A stretch of DNA of 64,000 nt from a virus. The translations under genes were made by a program, and so were the position numbers. Of this stretch, positions 9,301-17,210 are shown in pieces. The stretch covers positions 31,654 through 95,653 of IMG/VR virus record IMGVR_UViG_3300045116_000451, one strand, 5' to 3'. The notes under the pieces are model-generated. The model had not been told where the DNA came from, made no database searches, and saw only the letters and a program-made list of their open reading frames with translations. Numbering within the stretch: the first letter of the stretch is position 1; each line of letters begins with the position of its first letter.

Positions 9301-10555
9301 GCTGCCCGAGGATGCAAGAGCTGGCACGCACGTCTTCGATGCCGCGCGTCTTCGCTTCGACGCAAGGGACACGATCGTGCACACGGCTGCGGACAAGCGA
9401 GCATGGTTCGAGCAGTTCGGAACGGACTCCGAGTGCGTGGCGCGGCGGGCTGTGCGCGTTCTGTGGGAGCGTCGGCAGCGTCTTCTCCGATCGCAGGCGC
9501 ACACGCTCGTGTCGCGACACCTCGACATGTGGCTGGCCTCGCTCATACCGTGCCCGGCCGAGATCGAAGAGCGCATGAAGTCGAAGGGCTGGAAGCCGCC
9601 GGCTAGCGCCGAGGAAAGGCTCGAAACTTCGGCGGCGGCTTGGCGTGCGCTCATGGCGGCGATCCGCCGCAGCCTGGGACAGCCGGACCCGGAGGTGTCC
9701 CAGCAGGCCGAGCAGGGGGCCGTGGAGCTATTCGCGCCCGAGGTGCCCGAGGTGCAGGCGATCGTGGCCGAGGGCGCCGAGCAGCCCGTGGCCGTGAGCC
9801 CGGAGCGCTTCGAGGCAACGGGCGAGCTTCCCCAGGAAGCGACGGCGCCTGCCGCCGCAGCGGCGCCGGAGCCTGCTGTAGTACCGCAAGCGGCGGCGAG
9901 CGCGCTGCGCGCGTCCGCCCAGCGAGACGGCGACCTCATCGCGATCGACGCGCGAGCGCTGTTCGATACGGCCTCCGGCAAGGTCACCTGGCTCGTGCTC
10001 ACGGCAGGTGCGGCGGTGCTGGGCTGGCCCGCGGACCTGCTCCGCAAGTTCGGGGCGGGGGCCGGCAGAGTTGCGAAGGTGGCCCTGCTGGACGTCGGCG
10101 GCGCCCGCTTGATCTTTCGCTGGCCGGGCGACAAGGGAGGCTTCGTGCTGCCGGCGAAGGTGTCGGCTCCGCCCGAGGGCGAGACGGTCACCCTCGTGGA
10201 CGTGACGCCTGCCGAGGAGCGAGCGACCCCGAACCCCCCATGGGCCGACCCTAACCAGCAAGCGGCCCAGTGGCCCGGCTATCCAGGAGTGGACCCCGCT
10301 GACCAAGGCTCAGCGCTCATGGATTGCATCGCGTGGCCCGAGCAACGAGAAGCCGAGCCGACGCCCATCGACCGCTGGAGGCTCGCGTGCGCGATGCGCA
10401 CCTACTCGATCTTGAAGCGCGCCGAGGCCGGAGCGCTCGGGGGACGGGTGCCGTCCGGCTGGAGCCGTTCTCCCCAGGCAGCCCTGCCGAACGCGGTGCC
10501 ATCGGTGCTGCCGCACCCGATCGACGTCGCGATGGCCGCCGCTCGCTCGACCTAG
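6374..10555 (+). CDS. Giant tyrosine recombinase with ~850-aa C-terminal extension
   Basis: The first ~560 of 1393 residues form a complete tyrosine recombinase. There is a core-binding region, then Arg353 (GLRAEEVV), Lys379 in the beta-hairpin (YGKGNKARLV), His501 and Arg504 (HAFRHY), His527 (GHESIRTT) and the nucleophile Tyr536 (EGYVEV). Typical integrases are 300-450 aa. The remaining ~850 residues are helical, Trp-rich and unlike any family I know, with an Ala/Pro/Glu linker around 1150-1190. The start overlaps the upstream stop by ATGA, and no frameshift or internal stop is seen, so this appears to be one polypeptide. It probably integrates or resolves the element. Its stop shares CTAG with the convergent gene at 10552. 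Confidence 0.85.
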   Translation: MIEPEDTLTAVPNRADALGAFGELANGQAGYKESRYAQAIRSLVERLMMRATSIQQVRGKRRLRERPQDRSNSVKTYVKALELFSYWSVTIYGRELDPAEVTTAVVGDYVSWLRADATRAIANASPEQQQRREEYVKTRLAVRRLMIRASGTDAIQVHDAALSAIETYGQANIHQIYEALPPRVRDRYVLPKQDARVPLDYSQLHRVLNTLLRAHRVIERSPSSRQIRSRKGYIWSTEERDPLIYRYLLARVTPLKETSVSTHLSALSAVWREMLKRTDQGPAPLVFNPWADALSQSSWRVRAQKTAERSQLVPSKALTKPIVRALFGAASGPALEQRRDKLALALLTWLGLRAEEVVGALRADLGTREGAMALTVYGKGNKARLVPVFAEIRQAFELLNDTLGSMTRETFVGEDGQRRPTYSARYAMALLEPDAPLVPSLVRWGTNVRTGDPEADARNPLDTSGLRALVCKLGDRARVRVVATGEIRALDTSERARVHPHAFRHYAATAASEGGVSMVKIKGLLGHESIRTTEGYVEVPAETSVEVSVAIYRATEGGEAMTADELSSARVRSSAIEQPEIEGVVVQPARVVGTAPAVSPLAGSARVDPGEKVASPGWAYVPGSEKTIAYIPRGMTAVAFSRHVQSQAQGARARAEKARETGDAKTYESALAEYVVWRSKYLYVTMRQGEKSKLAWWTGRAGRWQGLERAPIMGPSQLGPETDRDRIVTDGLKALYEAFWETRGPTSASALAVWVGEMVDTAAGVFARAMVERGDSWVAYDEPAAPVEPVVRMHRSEAILEWFERWGWSYRVTGEKGSERGGNVALAELESLPEWFWLEDPLLALPAAERRQLRLWIEQLQALRPSPGRLAEAVEQMVDIMRAYRKLGRAYEQRLEREGREELSPELKLMGDRLRGMEGAFAQQAFRLWPTLREPLSAAAIVMGPGLPFRDRLAKALRAQGIDMGNASQARLDPVLLPEDARAGTHVFDAARLRFDARDTIVHTAADKRAWFEQFGTDSECVARRAVRVLWERRQRLLRSQAHTLVSRHLDMWLASLIPCPAEIEERMKSKGWKPPASAEERLETSAAAWRALMAAIRRSLGQPDPEVSQQAEQGAVELFAPEVPEVQAIVAEGAEQPVAVSPERFEATGELPQEATAPAAAAAPEPAVVPQAAASALRASAQRDGDLIAIDARALFDTASGKVTWLVLTAGAAVLGWPADLLRKFGAGAGRVAKVALLDVGGARLIFRWPGDKGGFVLPAKVSAPPEGETVTLVDVTPAEERATPNPPWADPNQQAAQWPGYPGVDPADQGSALMDCIAWPEQREAEPTPIDRWRLACAMRTYSILKRAEAGALGGRVPSGWSRSPQAALPNAVPSVLPHPIDVAMAAARST

Positions 10556-10863
10556 CCGCCGTACCCCCCATCGGGACCGATCTGGAAGCAGTCGGGCTGA
10601 TAGAGGTACAGGTAGGTGACCTCGGGCCGGTTCTCGGCGGAAACGCGTTTTTCGATGAGTTCGGCGCCGACCGATTGCTGTACTCGCTTTTTCGCAAGCG
10701 GGTATGTGCGCTCGACGTTGGTTGCCCCACCGTAGTCTTGCGCGCGCTGCGCGAGAAACATGGTCGAAGAAACGCGCGTGATCGTGCCCACGAGCTTGCA
10801 GCCGAGGGGCGCTGCCATGAGGCCGTCACCGTAGGGGTTGTCGCCGTACTGTCCGATTGCCAT
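10552..10863 (-). CDS. Hypothetical protein, 103 aa
   Basis: Starts at ATG 10863, exactly six bases downstream of a TATCCT -10 box, so it is probably leaderless. The N-terminus is Gly/Tyr-rich (GQYGDNPYGDG). Strand-like segments follow, and the C-terminus has aromatic residues (TYLYLYQ). It is the last gene of the leftward structural block and converges with the recombinase. No family is recognised. Confidence 0.65.
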   Translation of the reverse strand: MAIGQYGDNPYGDGLMAAPLGCKLVGTITRVSSTMFLAQRAQDYGGATNVERTYPLAKKRVQQSVGAELIEKRVSAENRPEVTYLYLYQPDCFQIGPDGGYGG

Positions 10864-10869
10864 GATCAA

Positions 10870-10898
10870 AGGATACGCCGCGCTGGCGCTCGTGGCAA
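10870..10898 (-). promoter_or_regulatory. Leaderless promoter for the 10863 gene
   Basis: On the - strand TTGCCA (10893-10898), a 17-bp spacer and TATCCT (10870-10875) are followed by six bases and the ATG. It is divergent to the + strand promoter at 10914-10943. Confidence 0.6.
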
Positions 10899-10913
10899 GA
10901 CGGTGCGCCCGGC

Positions 10914-10943
10914 TTCTCGGATCTCGCGTTGCGCTGGTAGAGT
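10914..10943 (+). promoter_or_regulatory. Candidate leaderless promoter for the 10950 gene
   Basis: TTCTCG (10914-10919), an 18-bp spacer and TAGAGT (10938-10943) are followed by six bases and a GTG start. The -35 is weak but identical to the one used at 34056. The -10 and its six-base offset fit the pattern seen elsewhere in the window. Confidence 0.45.
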
Positions 10944-10949
10944 GATCCG

Positions 10950-11456
10950 GTGCTTGAGGCCGAGCAGAGCAGCGCGACCGTCTCCGTCGAGTCGGGCAGA
11001 ATCGCCATCGTGCCCGTGCGGAAGCGCCCCTCTCGGGTGCTCTCGGAGTACTCGCTGTGCCTGCCGGCTGCGCAAGGTCGCTACGCCGTGCTGGTCGAGC
11101 CCGAGGTGAGGCCACGTCGGGGCGTGGTGACACGGCTGTCAATCCGGCGCGAGCAGGACGGGGCCGTCTCCGAGTCGAAACCGGGGCGGTTCGCGCTCAG
11201 CGTGCTGGCGCCGTTTCTGTACGTCGGCGATCCCGGCTTCCTGTACGGCAAGGAAGAAGTCGAAGAAGAAAAGCGCGCGATTTACGCGAGCACGGAGCCC
11301 CGATCCGCTGGCTCGTATCGAACGCGCGGTGGCGATGTCGCCGTGTGCGTGCGCATCGGCGGGAAGCTAGCTTCGCTCAGGGGGCAAACCCGCCTGGACG
11401 CGGCTGACGCGTTGGACGAGCTTGTGCTGGACCGGCTGCCCGACCCAGAAGCGTGA
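10950..11456 (+). CDS. Hypothetical beta-rich protein, 168 aa
   Basis: The only + strand gene I accept between the recombinase and the right end. The GTG at 10950 lies six bases after a -10 box. The sequence alternates strands and turns (GRIAIVPVRKR, YSLCLPAAQGRYAVLV) and ends with a short helix, with ordinary protein composition throughout. It ends one base before the convergent gene at 11458. No family is recognised. An overlapping - strand frame exists but reads as low-complexity Arg/Pro sequence. Confidence 0.55.
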   Translation: MLEAEQSSATVSVESGRIAIVPVRKRPSRVLSEYSLCLPAAQGRYAVLVEPEVRPRRGVVTRLSIRREQDGAVSESKPGRFALSVLAPFLYVGDPGFLYGKEEVEEEKRAIYASTEPRSAGSYRTRGGDVAVCVRIGGKLASLRGQTRLDAADALDELVLDRLPDPEA

Positions 11457-11457
11457 C

Positions 11458-11793
11458 TCACTGCGCGGGCGCGACGACGGCGGGCGCCGAGCCGGTCGCG
11501 CTCACAAGCTCGATCTTGCCGGCGATCCAGCAAGCCACGATGTTGTCCGGGTCGAGCGCGACGTCGATGCTCGTGCGGGGATCGGTCGGGTTGGCGTACG
11601 TGAGGATGGGTTGTCCGTTCTGGAGCCTGAGCTTGCCCTCGACGTGGTCGAGCGCGATCGGGGTGTTCGCGTATTGATCGGAGCCGCGCATTGCCATCGG
11701 CACGAAAGACCGCCCGGAGTAGCCGAGCAGAAACACGGCCTGCTTGAGTTGCACGAACACGATCTCGCCTTCCGCGAAGGACAAGTTGATCAT
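11458..11793 (-). CDS. Hypothetical beta-rich protein, 111 aa
   Basis: Starts at ATG 11793, which overlaps the TGA of the upstream glycosyltransferase, with AGGAG nine bases upstream. The protein is mainly beta (EGEIVFVQLKQAVFLLGYSG, then KLRLQNGQPIL) and ends in an Ala/Val/Pro tail. Coupling to the two glycosyltransferases suggests a shared function such as a decorated surface protein, but that is inference. Confidence 0.65.
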   Translation of the reverse strand: MINLSFAEGEIVFVQLKQAVFLLGYSGRSFVPMAMRGSDQYANTPIALDHVEGKLRLQNGQPILTYANPTDPRTSIDVALDPDNIVACWIAGKIELVSATGSAPAVVAPAQ

Positions 11794-12884
11794 TGGTATT
11801 TTCTCCTGATGTCGTCCATCCAAGGTTGGATCTGGCGTGACCAGACCCACGCATGTGATAGCGTTTGTGCTTGGGCCACGGCGTCGCTGGCGTTCTGTTG
11901 CGCGTCACGCCGAGCTTGCTCGAGCGATTCCTTGATTGCGTGCGGGCTCGAATGGGGGGCGGTGCCGCCCGCGTCATAGATGGCCGGACCTTGACCGTCG
12001 AACGGAACGGGCACGACGCCGGGGATGGGCGCACCGTCCCGCAGCGCCCACTGCCGATGCCCCCCGCACAAGGTAACGATGACCGGAACGCCGCAGCAAA
12101 GGGCTTCCAGCGGGCAGAGGCCGAACCCTTCCCCGCGCGAAGGCTGCACCACGTAGTCGAAACACGAATAGACCCAGCGCATGCGCTCGGGAGCTGCGTT
12201 CAAGCGGCCCATGATCGAAACGTGGTCCACGTGTTCGTCGTACTCGTCTTCGAGGCGCGCGCGCGCCACGGCGAGTTGGGAGGCGGACACGACCACGGTC
12301 AAGTGAGCTTCGCGCCGATGGTCCCAGTCGGTGAACGCTCGGATGAGCGGCCAGGTGCCTTTTCTCTCCGTGCTCGACTCGGCCAGGTGAAGCAACGACA
12401 GCCCTGGCTTACGAAAGGCAGAAAACAGCTCGCTCGCTTCGAACTCGGCGCGCTCTTCTTTCGCGATAGGCGTCATGCACTCGGACACGCCGTGAGGCAC
12501 TACGGTGACCGGCAAGATGAACTCGGGCGGTGCGCCATCCACGATGACTTTCTTGGACCACTCGCTTGGCGTGAGCAGGCCCGTGCAAGAGCACATGACC
12601 GCATCGTAGATAGAAGGTGGTACCCAAGTTGAATTCGCCGCAAGCATGAACAGGCGCTCTTCGTGCCCGAACATGGCCATGTACCCGATCTCGAAAGGCA
12701 GCCCGCACACGAGCCCGACCGGCGCACCGGCTCCATGGCTTCCGACCTCGACGTCACCGATTCTGTTTGCGTAGCTCACGGAACCGGCGAGCAGGTTTTC
12801 TCGGTCGAGCGCGCTTGCGATACCGTGCGTGACGACCTGAAACGAGCCCCAGCCGACGGTCGAGCCGTAGACGCGCACGATCAT
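11790..12884 (-). CDS. GT-B glycosyltransferase (GT4-like)
   Basis: This 364-aa protein has a GT-B layout. The N-terminal domain carries GWGSFQV, and the C-terminal domain carries the donor-site signature SRGEGFGLCPLEALCCG with the E-x7-E spacing typical of GT4 retaining enzymes. The RKG segment (SSTERKGTW) is the usual interdomain donor-phosphate motif. It probably transfers a nucleotide-activated sugar to a glycan or protein. It overlaps the next glycosyltransferase by ATGA, and both lie at the end of the virion block, as do glycan-modifying genes of several large viruses. Confidence 0.85.
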   Translation of the reverse strand: MIVRVYGSTVGWGSFQVVTHGIASALDRENLLAGSVSYANRIGDVEVGSHGAGAPVGLVCGLPFEIGYMAMFGHEERLFMLAANSTWVPPSIYDAVMCSCTGLLTPSEWSKKVIVDGAPPEFILPVTVVPHGVSECMTPIAKEERAEFEASELFSAFRKPGLSLLHLAESSTERKGTWPLIRAFTDWDHRREAHLTVVVSASQLAVARARLEDEYDEHVDHVSIMGRLNAAPERMRWVYSCFDYVVQPSRGEGFGLCPLEALCCGVPVIVTLCGGHRQWALRDGAPIPGVVPVPFDGQGPAIYDAGGTAPHSSPHAIKESLEQARRDAQQNASDAVAQAQTLSHAWVWSRQIQPWMDDIRRKYQ

Positions 12885-14281
12885 GGGCGCTCTCCGTCCA
12901 CGTTGATTCCCGCGGTTGGTGTCGAAGACCGACTAGTGAGTCGATCGACTTCACTGCGCATCTTGGCGCCGACGCGGTCGAGCGTGTAGGGGCTCGAATC
13001 GAACGCGTGCACGTAGTCGTCGCGTGACCTGAACGCGTAGACCAGGGCGACCTGAAGATGCGTCACACCGAAAGCCGACCAGACCGTGCCGACAGGCATC
13101 GCATACCAGCTCGGAATTTCGTAGCCCCATTCAGATTCGCCGATGCGAATGTCGCTCGGCGTGGCGTAATCGGAAGGGCCACCAAAGCCAGAGTAAATCA
13201 AGCGCAAGCCCATGACCTTCGCGTCGAACGCGGGCAAGTCGAATCCTTCGAAACGCCCGCTCGACACGTAGCAGTCGCACTCGGCGTACAAGCGTGCCAA
13301 GTCCGCGCGGTCGAAGCGCTGGTTCCAGAAGACGCGAATCTTCGCCAGGGCCTGCTCGCGCGTCCACAGGGAAGCCGAATAGCTAGTCAGGAAAGCTGCG
13401 TCGATGCTTTCGTAGGGGGTCGAGGGGTAGCCGGGGCTGCGCGCGAATGGCATGCATTTGAGGACAAGCTCGACCGGGTCGTCCGGAGAAAACGCCGAAA
13501 GGAAAGCTTCGACAAGCTCGTGCTGCGCTTTGCGCGGTTCCCATTTGCCGACGTGAAGAAAGCGATACGGTCGAGGTGCGCTCGAACGAGGCGTCGTGCG
13601 CATTGGATCCCGAAACGCCATGGGATGCGGGATGATCGCGATCTTGGAGCGGTCGAGGCCGCATGCGACGAGACCTTCTGCGTTGTGCCGGCACGGCACC
13701 CAGACACCGCCGAGCCGTCCGAGAAGCTCTACGGTTTCGGAGCCGAGCGTTTGTGTCTCGAAAGCCGCAAAGAGCACCGTCGAGGCGCGCGCGGCCGAGC
13801 GTTCTTCTCGTGTGCCCTGCGCGAGCCAGGCATTGCGAGCGACGCGTTCGACGTTGGCAATGCTCGGCACGACGTGACGGATGACGAGCGCGGTCTTCCC
13901 GTGCCTCAGATCCGCAACGTGGCCGATCTCGTCTCGGACGCTCTGGGGCAATTCCGAGTAGGTCACGCGCTCGACGAGCCCGTCGTTCGAGTGCGTGTGG
14001 CTCTCGCTTTGCAGAAACACGGGCAGGCCCGTGCGGCGCAGAGCGCAGGCGTTGCGACGAACGGCTACGCATACGCCGTCGGCCTCTGTTTCGTAGGGCC
14101 CTCGATAGATGACGCCGACGGAGTACTGGGCACCGTGCCCAGGCGCGAAGACAGGACCTTCAGCTTCGAGTTCCTGCTCGGCTCGTGTGCGTTCTTCGGC
14201 CGCGTCCCGATCGGCTCGTTCTGCGAGCGCTTGCTGGTAGCGCTCGAGGTCCTCGGCGCAGACGTGGGGGTCGCCAGGCAC
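12881..14281 (-). CDS. Second GT-B glycosyltransferase, 466 aa
   Basis: An N-terminal ~50-residue charged helix precedes a GT-B fold. The visible C-terminal signature is GRFEGFDLPAFDAKVMG (E-x7-D), with HVGKWEPRK as the phosphate-binding segment. It is unusually long at the N-terminus for the family and has an acidic, coiled-coil-like leader (AERADRDAAEERTRAEQE). It is coupled by overlap to the GT at 11790. Substrate unknown. Confidence 0.8.
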   Translation of the reverse strand: MPGDPHVCAEDLERYQQALAERADRDAAEERTRAEQELEAEGPVFAPGHGAQYSVGVIYRGPYETEADGVCVAVRRNACALRRTGLPVFLQSESHTHSNDGLVERVTYSELPQSVRDEIGHVADLRHGKTALVIRHVVPSIANVERVARNAWLAQGTREERSAARASTVLFAAFETQTLGSETVELLGRLGGVWVPCRHNAEGLVACGLDRSKIAIIPHPMAFRDPMRTTPRSSAPRPYRFLHVGKWEPRKAQHELVEAFLSAFSPDDPVELVLKCMPFARSPGYPSTPYESIDAAFLTSYSASLWTREQALAKIRVFWNQRFDRADLARLYAECDCYVSSGRFEGFDLPAFDAKVMGLRLIYSGFGGPSDYATPSDIRIGESEWGYEIPSWYAMPVGTVWSAFGVTHLQVALVYAFRSRDDYVHAFDSSPYTLDRVGAKMRSEVDRLTSRSSTPTAGINVDGERP

Positions 14282-14284
14282 GGG

Positions 14285-14944
14285 TCACCTCGTGCGGTAC
14301 AGGCGGTTCTTGTGCACCTTGAACGTGCAACCGCAGCCGACGCCCGCGCACCGGAGCGCGTCCGTGTCCATGATTGTGCCCGCGCTGCGGTAGAACTCCC
14401 GACCACCCGGCACCGTCGGGTTTTCGGCCCATCGGACCTCTCCCGCGCCTTTTTCGTCGATGTGCCAAGCCCGGTTTTTGTCGGAGACGCGACATTGCGC
14501 GAAGCCCTGGTTCACGCCGCGAGCGACGCATTCAGGGCAGACGAAAATGAGGATCTTTTCGCCCGTGATGTCGTCGGTCACAAGCTCACAAAGCTCGGTG
14601 ATGGCCCGGCCGTCGCGGTACTCATAATAGAGCGCCACTTTGGGGCTCGCGACCGGATCGGCGAACTGGTGAGCGTACAGAGCCGCTCCACCGTGCTCGA
14701 TCGGGATCGCTCCGAGCTTGTTTTCTGCGTCGTATTCTGCTCGGCGAGCTTTCGCGTCCGCAACTTGCTCGGCGAGCTGCGTGTCGAACCGGCTGCTCGT
14801 CGTGCCCCCTTGGACCCAGGTCGTCAGCTTGTAGGGCCCTTCAGCAGGCGGCTCGGCCGCACTGGGCGTCTCGGGCGACGCGGGCTCGCTCGGAGCGTCA
14901 GTCGGTTGCTCTGGGATGCAGGAGCTTTCTTCGGCCTGGCTCAT
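14285..14944 (-). CDS. Hypothetical zinc-binding protein, 219 aa
   Basis: A leaderless start at ATG 14944 lies six bases after its -10 box. The first 40 residues are Ser/Pro/Glu-rich and probably disordered. The rest contains a metal site CPECV ... AQC and a second cluster CAGVGCGC near the C-terminus. It is the first gene of the glycosyltransferase transcription unit. No family is recognised. Confidence 0.65.
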   Translation of the reverse strand: MSQAEESSCIPEQPTDAPSEPASPETPSAAEPPAEGPYKLTTWVQGGTTSSRFDTQLAEQVADAKARRAEYDAENKLGAIPIEHGGAALYAHQFADPVASPKVALYYEYRDGRAITELCELVTDDITGEKILIFVCPECVARGVNQGFAQCRVSDKNRAWHIDEKGAGEVRWAENPTVPGGREFYRSAGTIMDTDALRCAGVGCGCTFKVHKNRLYRTR

Positions 14945-14950
14945 GCGGTG

Positions 14951-14979
14951 AAAATCGCACGAAGCCTCGGAGCGATCAA
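14951..14979 (-). promoter_or_regulatory. Leaderless promoter for the glycosyltransferase unit
   Basis: TTGATC (14974-14979), a 17-bp spacer and GATTTT (14951-14956) lie six bases before ATG 14944. The -35 overlaps the stop of the upstream gene, so the unit can be transcribed independently of the virion block. Confidence 0.55.
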
Positions 14980-15386
14980 GCCCTCTTTTGCCACGCGAGG
15001 TACGAGAAGACGGCGGCCGCGATGGCGCCGACCGCGGTCACGCCGCCCATGATCTTGATGGGCAGCATGGACTTGTCGATGTTGGCCTGCACGGTCGGCC
15101 AACTCTGGTTGACCACGTACTGGATGAGCCCCTGCGCGCCCCCCTGAAGCAGTCCCTGCAGGTCAGAGACCGCGTCTCCCATCCCGCAGCCGCGAAGGCC
15201 GGGGGGCACATGCGAGCGCAGCTGGGACATGTAGGTGTGCGCTCCGAGGCCGTCCAGGAAGCGGGGGCCGGCGGCCGCGGGCGAGTACATGGCCTGCGGG
15301 ATCGCCGGGTTGTGCGTGCCTGCCTGGAAAGCTTCGAACGCAAGGCCCGGCGTGGGCTGGACCGGCTGCTGCGGGAAGTAGCTCAT
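14976..15386 (-). CDS. Small membrane protein with L-x-GLG motif, 136 aa
   Basis: Starts at ATG 15386 behind AGGAG (nine bases), overlapping the stop of the J-domain gene. The N-terminus is Pro/Gln-rich. LDGLG lies at 44-48. A single hydrophobic segment (about 111-131, IKIMGGVTAVGAIAAAVF) is followed by a short basic end. This layout (soluble or disordered N-terminus, GLG motif, one C-terminal membrane helix, basic tail) recurs through the block up to 34 kb, which suggests a virion membrane protein. Confidence 0.7.
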   Translation of the reverse strand: MSYFPQQPVQPTPGLAFEAFQAGTHNPAIPQAMYSPAAAGPRFLDGLGAHTYMSQLRSHVPPGLRGCGMGDAVSDLQGLLQGGAQGLIQYVVNQSWPTVQANIDKSMLPIKIMGGVTAVGAIAAAVFSYLAWQKRA

Positions 15387-16012
15387 TTCTGCCTGCTCCT
15401 TCTCACCGCAGCATACGCCTCGTCGATCGCCTTGAACAGCTTCGCGTCCAGCTCCGCGCCTTCCTTGTCGCGCCCAGCTCGGTCTGGGTGGTAGCGCGCC
15501 ACGAGCTTCTTGTAGGCGCGTTTCACGTCCTGGTCGTCGGCGTCTGGATCGACCCCGAGCGTTCTGTAGGCCCACGCGAGGTCACCGTTCGACCCGGGCG
15601 AACGAACGGGAGGGCGCCATCGCTTCACGTGCTGCGCGGCCGTACGCATGCACGGAAAGCACACGACCGTGGCGTCCATGGCGACCAGGCAGTGCCCAAC
15701 GCACACGGGCATCCCGCAGAGCAGGCAACAAGCAGCGGCCTGGGCGCCGCACCACTCGTCGGGCTTTCGCTCGAACGCGCACACGTGCGGGCCATCGACC
15801 GGCAGCACCCACTTCGAAGGCGCGAAACGAGCGACGTTCGCGGCCCAGGGCAACAGGACCGTGAGAAGCAGACGCTGCGCGCTTTCGTCCAGGTACGATT
15901 CGATAGTCTGAGCGAGCGAGCCAAGCTGCGCGAGCGTGTGCAAAGATTCAGCGGTTTTGGCGCTCGGACGGCCACCCGCCATCGCTTGCCGGAACATGTC
16001 GAGAAGAGGCAC
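15383..16012 (-). CDS. J-domain protein with central zinc cluster
   Basis: Residues 142-206 form a J domain with the diagnostic HPD at 175-177 (VARYHPDRAG), the part that stimulates the Hsp70 ATPase. Before it lies a dense Cys/His region (about 78-121: CAF, WCGAQAAACCLLC, VCVGHC, VCFPC) resembling a B-box or RING-like zinc fold. The N-terminus is helical. A virus-encoded J protein would recruit host DnaK for particle assembly or replication. The start is GTG 16012. It overlaps the membrane protein gene at 15386. Confidence 0.85.
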   Translation of the reverse strand: MPLLDMFRQAMAGGRPSAKTAESLHTLAQLGSLAQTIESYLDESAQRLLLTVLLPWAANVARFAPSKWVLPVDGPHVCAFERKPDEWCGAQAAACCLLCGMPVCVGHCLVAMDATVVCFPCMRTAAQHVKRWRPPVRSPGSNGDLAWAYRTLGVDPDADDQDVKRAYKKLVARYHPDRAGRDKEGAELDAKLFKAIDEAYAAVRRSRQK

Positions 16013-16030
16013 GCGATCGAGCTTACCACA

Positions 16031-16258
16031 TCAGGGCCTCGGCTGGGCGCGCGAAACCCATTCGCGGGGAAGGTAGCGGGCTAGGTAGATGCCCGCACCG
16101 AGCCCAAGCGCGACCGACCCCGCTGCTACGATCCAGACCGGGATGCGCCGCTGCGAGAACTCGCGCACGTCCTCGGTTCCGAGCCCGGCGAGCAGCCCCG
16201 CGGCCGCGAGAAGCTTGTCGGTCACGTGAGGGTTGGCGAGCAGGATGGACGCGCCCAC
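16031..16258 (-). CDS. Small membrane protein, 75 aa
   Basis: GTG start at 16258. There is a hydrophobic N-terminal segment (LLAAAGLLAGLG, containing LAGLG) and a clear membrane helix at about 45-64 (VWIVAAGSVALGLGAGIYL), ending in a basic tail. No family. It has the same design as other proteins in the block. Confidence 0.65.
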   Translation of the reverse strand: MGASILLANPHVTDKLLAAAGLLAGLGTEDVREFSQRRIPVWIVAAGSVALGLGAGIYLARYLPREWVSRAQPRP

Positions 16259-16264
16259 GGCAGC

Positions 16265-17167
16265 TCAGTACCTGCGTGCGCCAGCGCGCAGCGTGAACAC
16301 GTCCCGCGACAGATCGACAGGAGGCTGCCCAAGACCCCGGATGCCCTTGTACGTTGCGCTGCTTGAAGCGCTCGCCGGCCGCGGCATGGGCGGCCGGAAG
16401 GCCGCGCTTGGCTGGGCGCTGTAGCGCGGCGGCGACGGAGCGCGTTGCATGGACGACATCGTGGCCGATGCGGGTGCCGGCCCGAAGGCCCCGGGGCTCG
16501 CGCTCGGCGCGGCGTAACTTGCCGAGGGCAACGTTCCGCCCCAGCGGCTGGCCGTGCTCGAGATCGCTCGCGACGCCGCGCGCCAGGCCGAACCGATGAT
16601 GCCCTGGCTGCCAGCGGGCTGCACGCCCGAGGGCATCGCGGTCTGCGAAACAGGCGCTACGTAGCCGGGGCCTGCCGGCGTGACGCTACCGGGCGCGAAC
16701 GGCCCCAAGCTCGCGCCGGGGGTCGTGCCCGCTGGCTTGCCAGGTCCGATCCCGCCGCCGCCTGGCAAGGGCATGGCGCCCGGCAGCGGGCCGCCGCTCG
16801 GCCATGCCCCGCCTCCGGGCTCGGGCAAGGCGCTCCAGGGCGACCCGGAGGGAAGGTACCCGCCGCCACCACCGCCATCCCCTCCGCCTCCACCTCCGCC
16901 GCCCCCTTGCTCGGCCGCGACTTCTTCGGGGGACTTTTTCGTGAGGAAGTGACAGATCAGGCCGGCGAGCAGCCCCGCGGCAGACCCCACGGCCGCTCCC
17001 TTGCCCCTCGATGGCTTGTAGGAGAGAGCGCCGATGCCTGCGCCACCAGCCAGGCCTGCGCCGAAGCACGCCAGGCTGCGCCAGTGCAAATCGAAGAAGC
17101 TCGGCTGGGCGCCGGTCGCGTCCGTGCCGAAGCCAGCCAAGGCCACGATGCAAGAGGGACAGGTCAT
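16265..17167 (-). CDS. Gly/Pro/Ser-rich membrane protein, 300 aa
   Basis: ATG 17167 lies six bases after a TAGGAT -10 (leaderless). A CPSC pair opens the protein. Two hydrophobic segments (about 32-50 and 57-75) form a hairpin, followed by a run of Gly (about residues 88-103) and a long low-complexity Pro/Ala/Ser region. IRGLG occurs near residue 279. The low-complexity tail may be a flexible virion or surface linker. Function unknown. Confidence 0.7.
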   Translation of the reverse strand: MTCPSCIVALAGFGTDATGAQPSFFDLHWRSLACFGAGLAGGAGIGALSYKPSRGKGAAVGSAAGLLAGLICHFLTKKSPEEVAAEQGGGGGGGGGDGGGGGGYLPSGSPWSALPEPGGGAWPSGGPLPGAMPLPGGGGIGPGKPAGTTPGASLGPFAPGSVTPAGPGYVAPVSQTAMPSGVQPAGSQGIIGSAWRAASRAISSTASRWGGTLPSASYAAPSASPGAFGPAPASATMSSMQRAPSPPRYSAQPSAAFRPPMPRPASASSSATYKGIRGLGQPPVDLSRDVFTLRAGARRY

Positions 17168-17173
17168 GCGCTG

Positions 17174-17202
17174 ATCCTACGAGCGAGGGGCTTTTTGCCC
17201 AA
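17174..17202 (-). promoter_or_regulatory. Leaderless promoter for the 17167 gene
   Basis: TTGGGC (17197-17202), a 17-bp spacer and TAGGAT (17174-17179) are followed by six bases and ATG. The -35 overlaps a small GGGC/GCCC hairpin with an A5 loop. The same TAGGAT box occurs at 46853 and 18252. Confidence 0.6.
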
Positions 17203-17210
17203 GGCGCGCG

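Noticed and set aside
13058-15052. 664-aa open frame on the + strand
   Set aside because: It lies opposite two well-supported glycosyltransferase genes and their neighbour. It reads as Arg/Ala/Val-rich antisense sequence typical of high-GC DNA.
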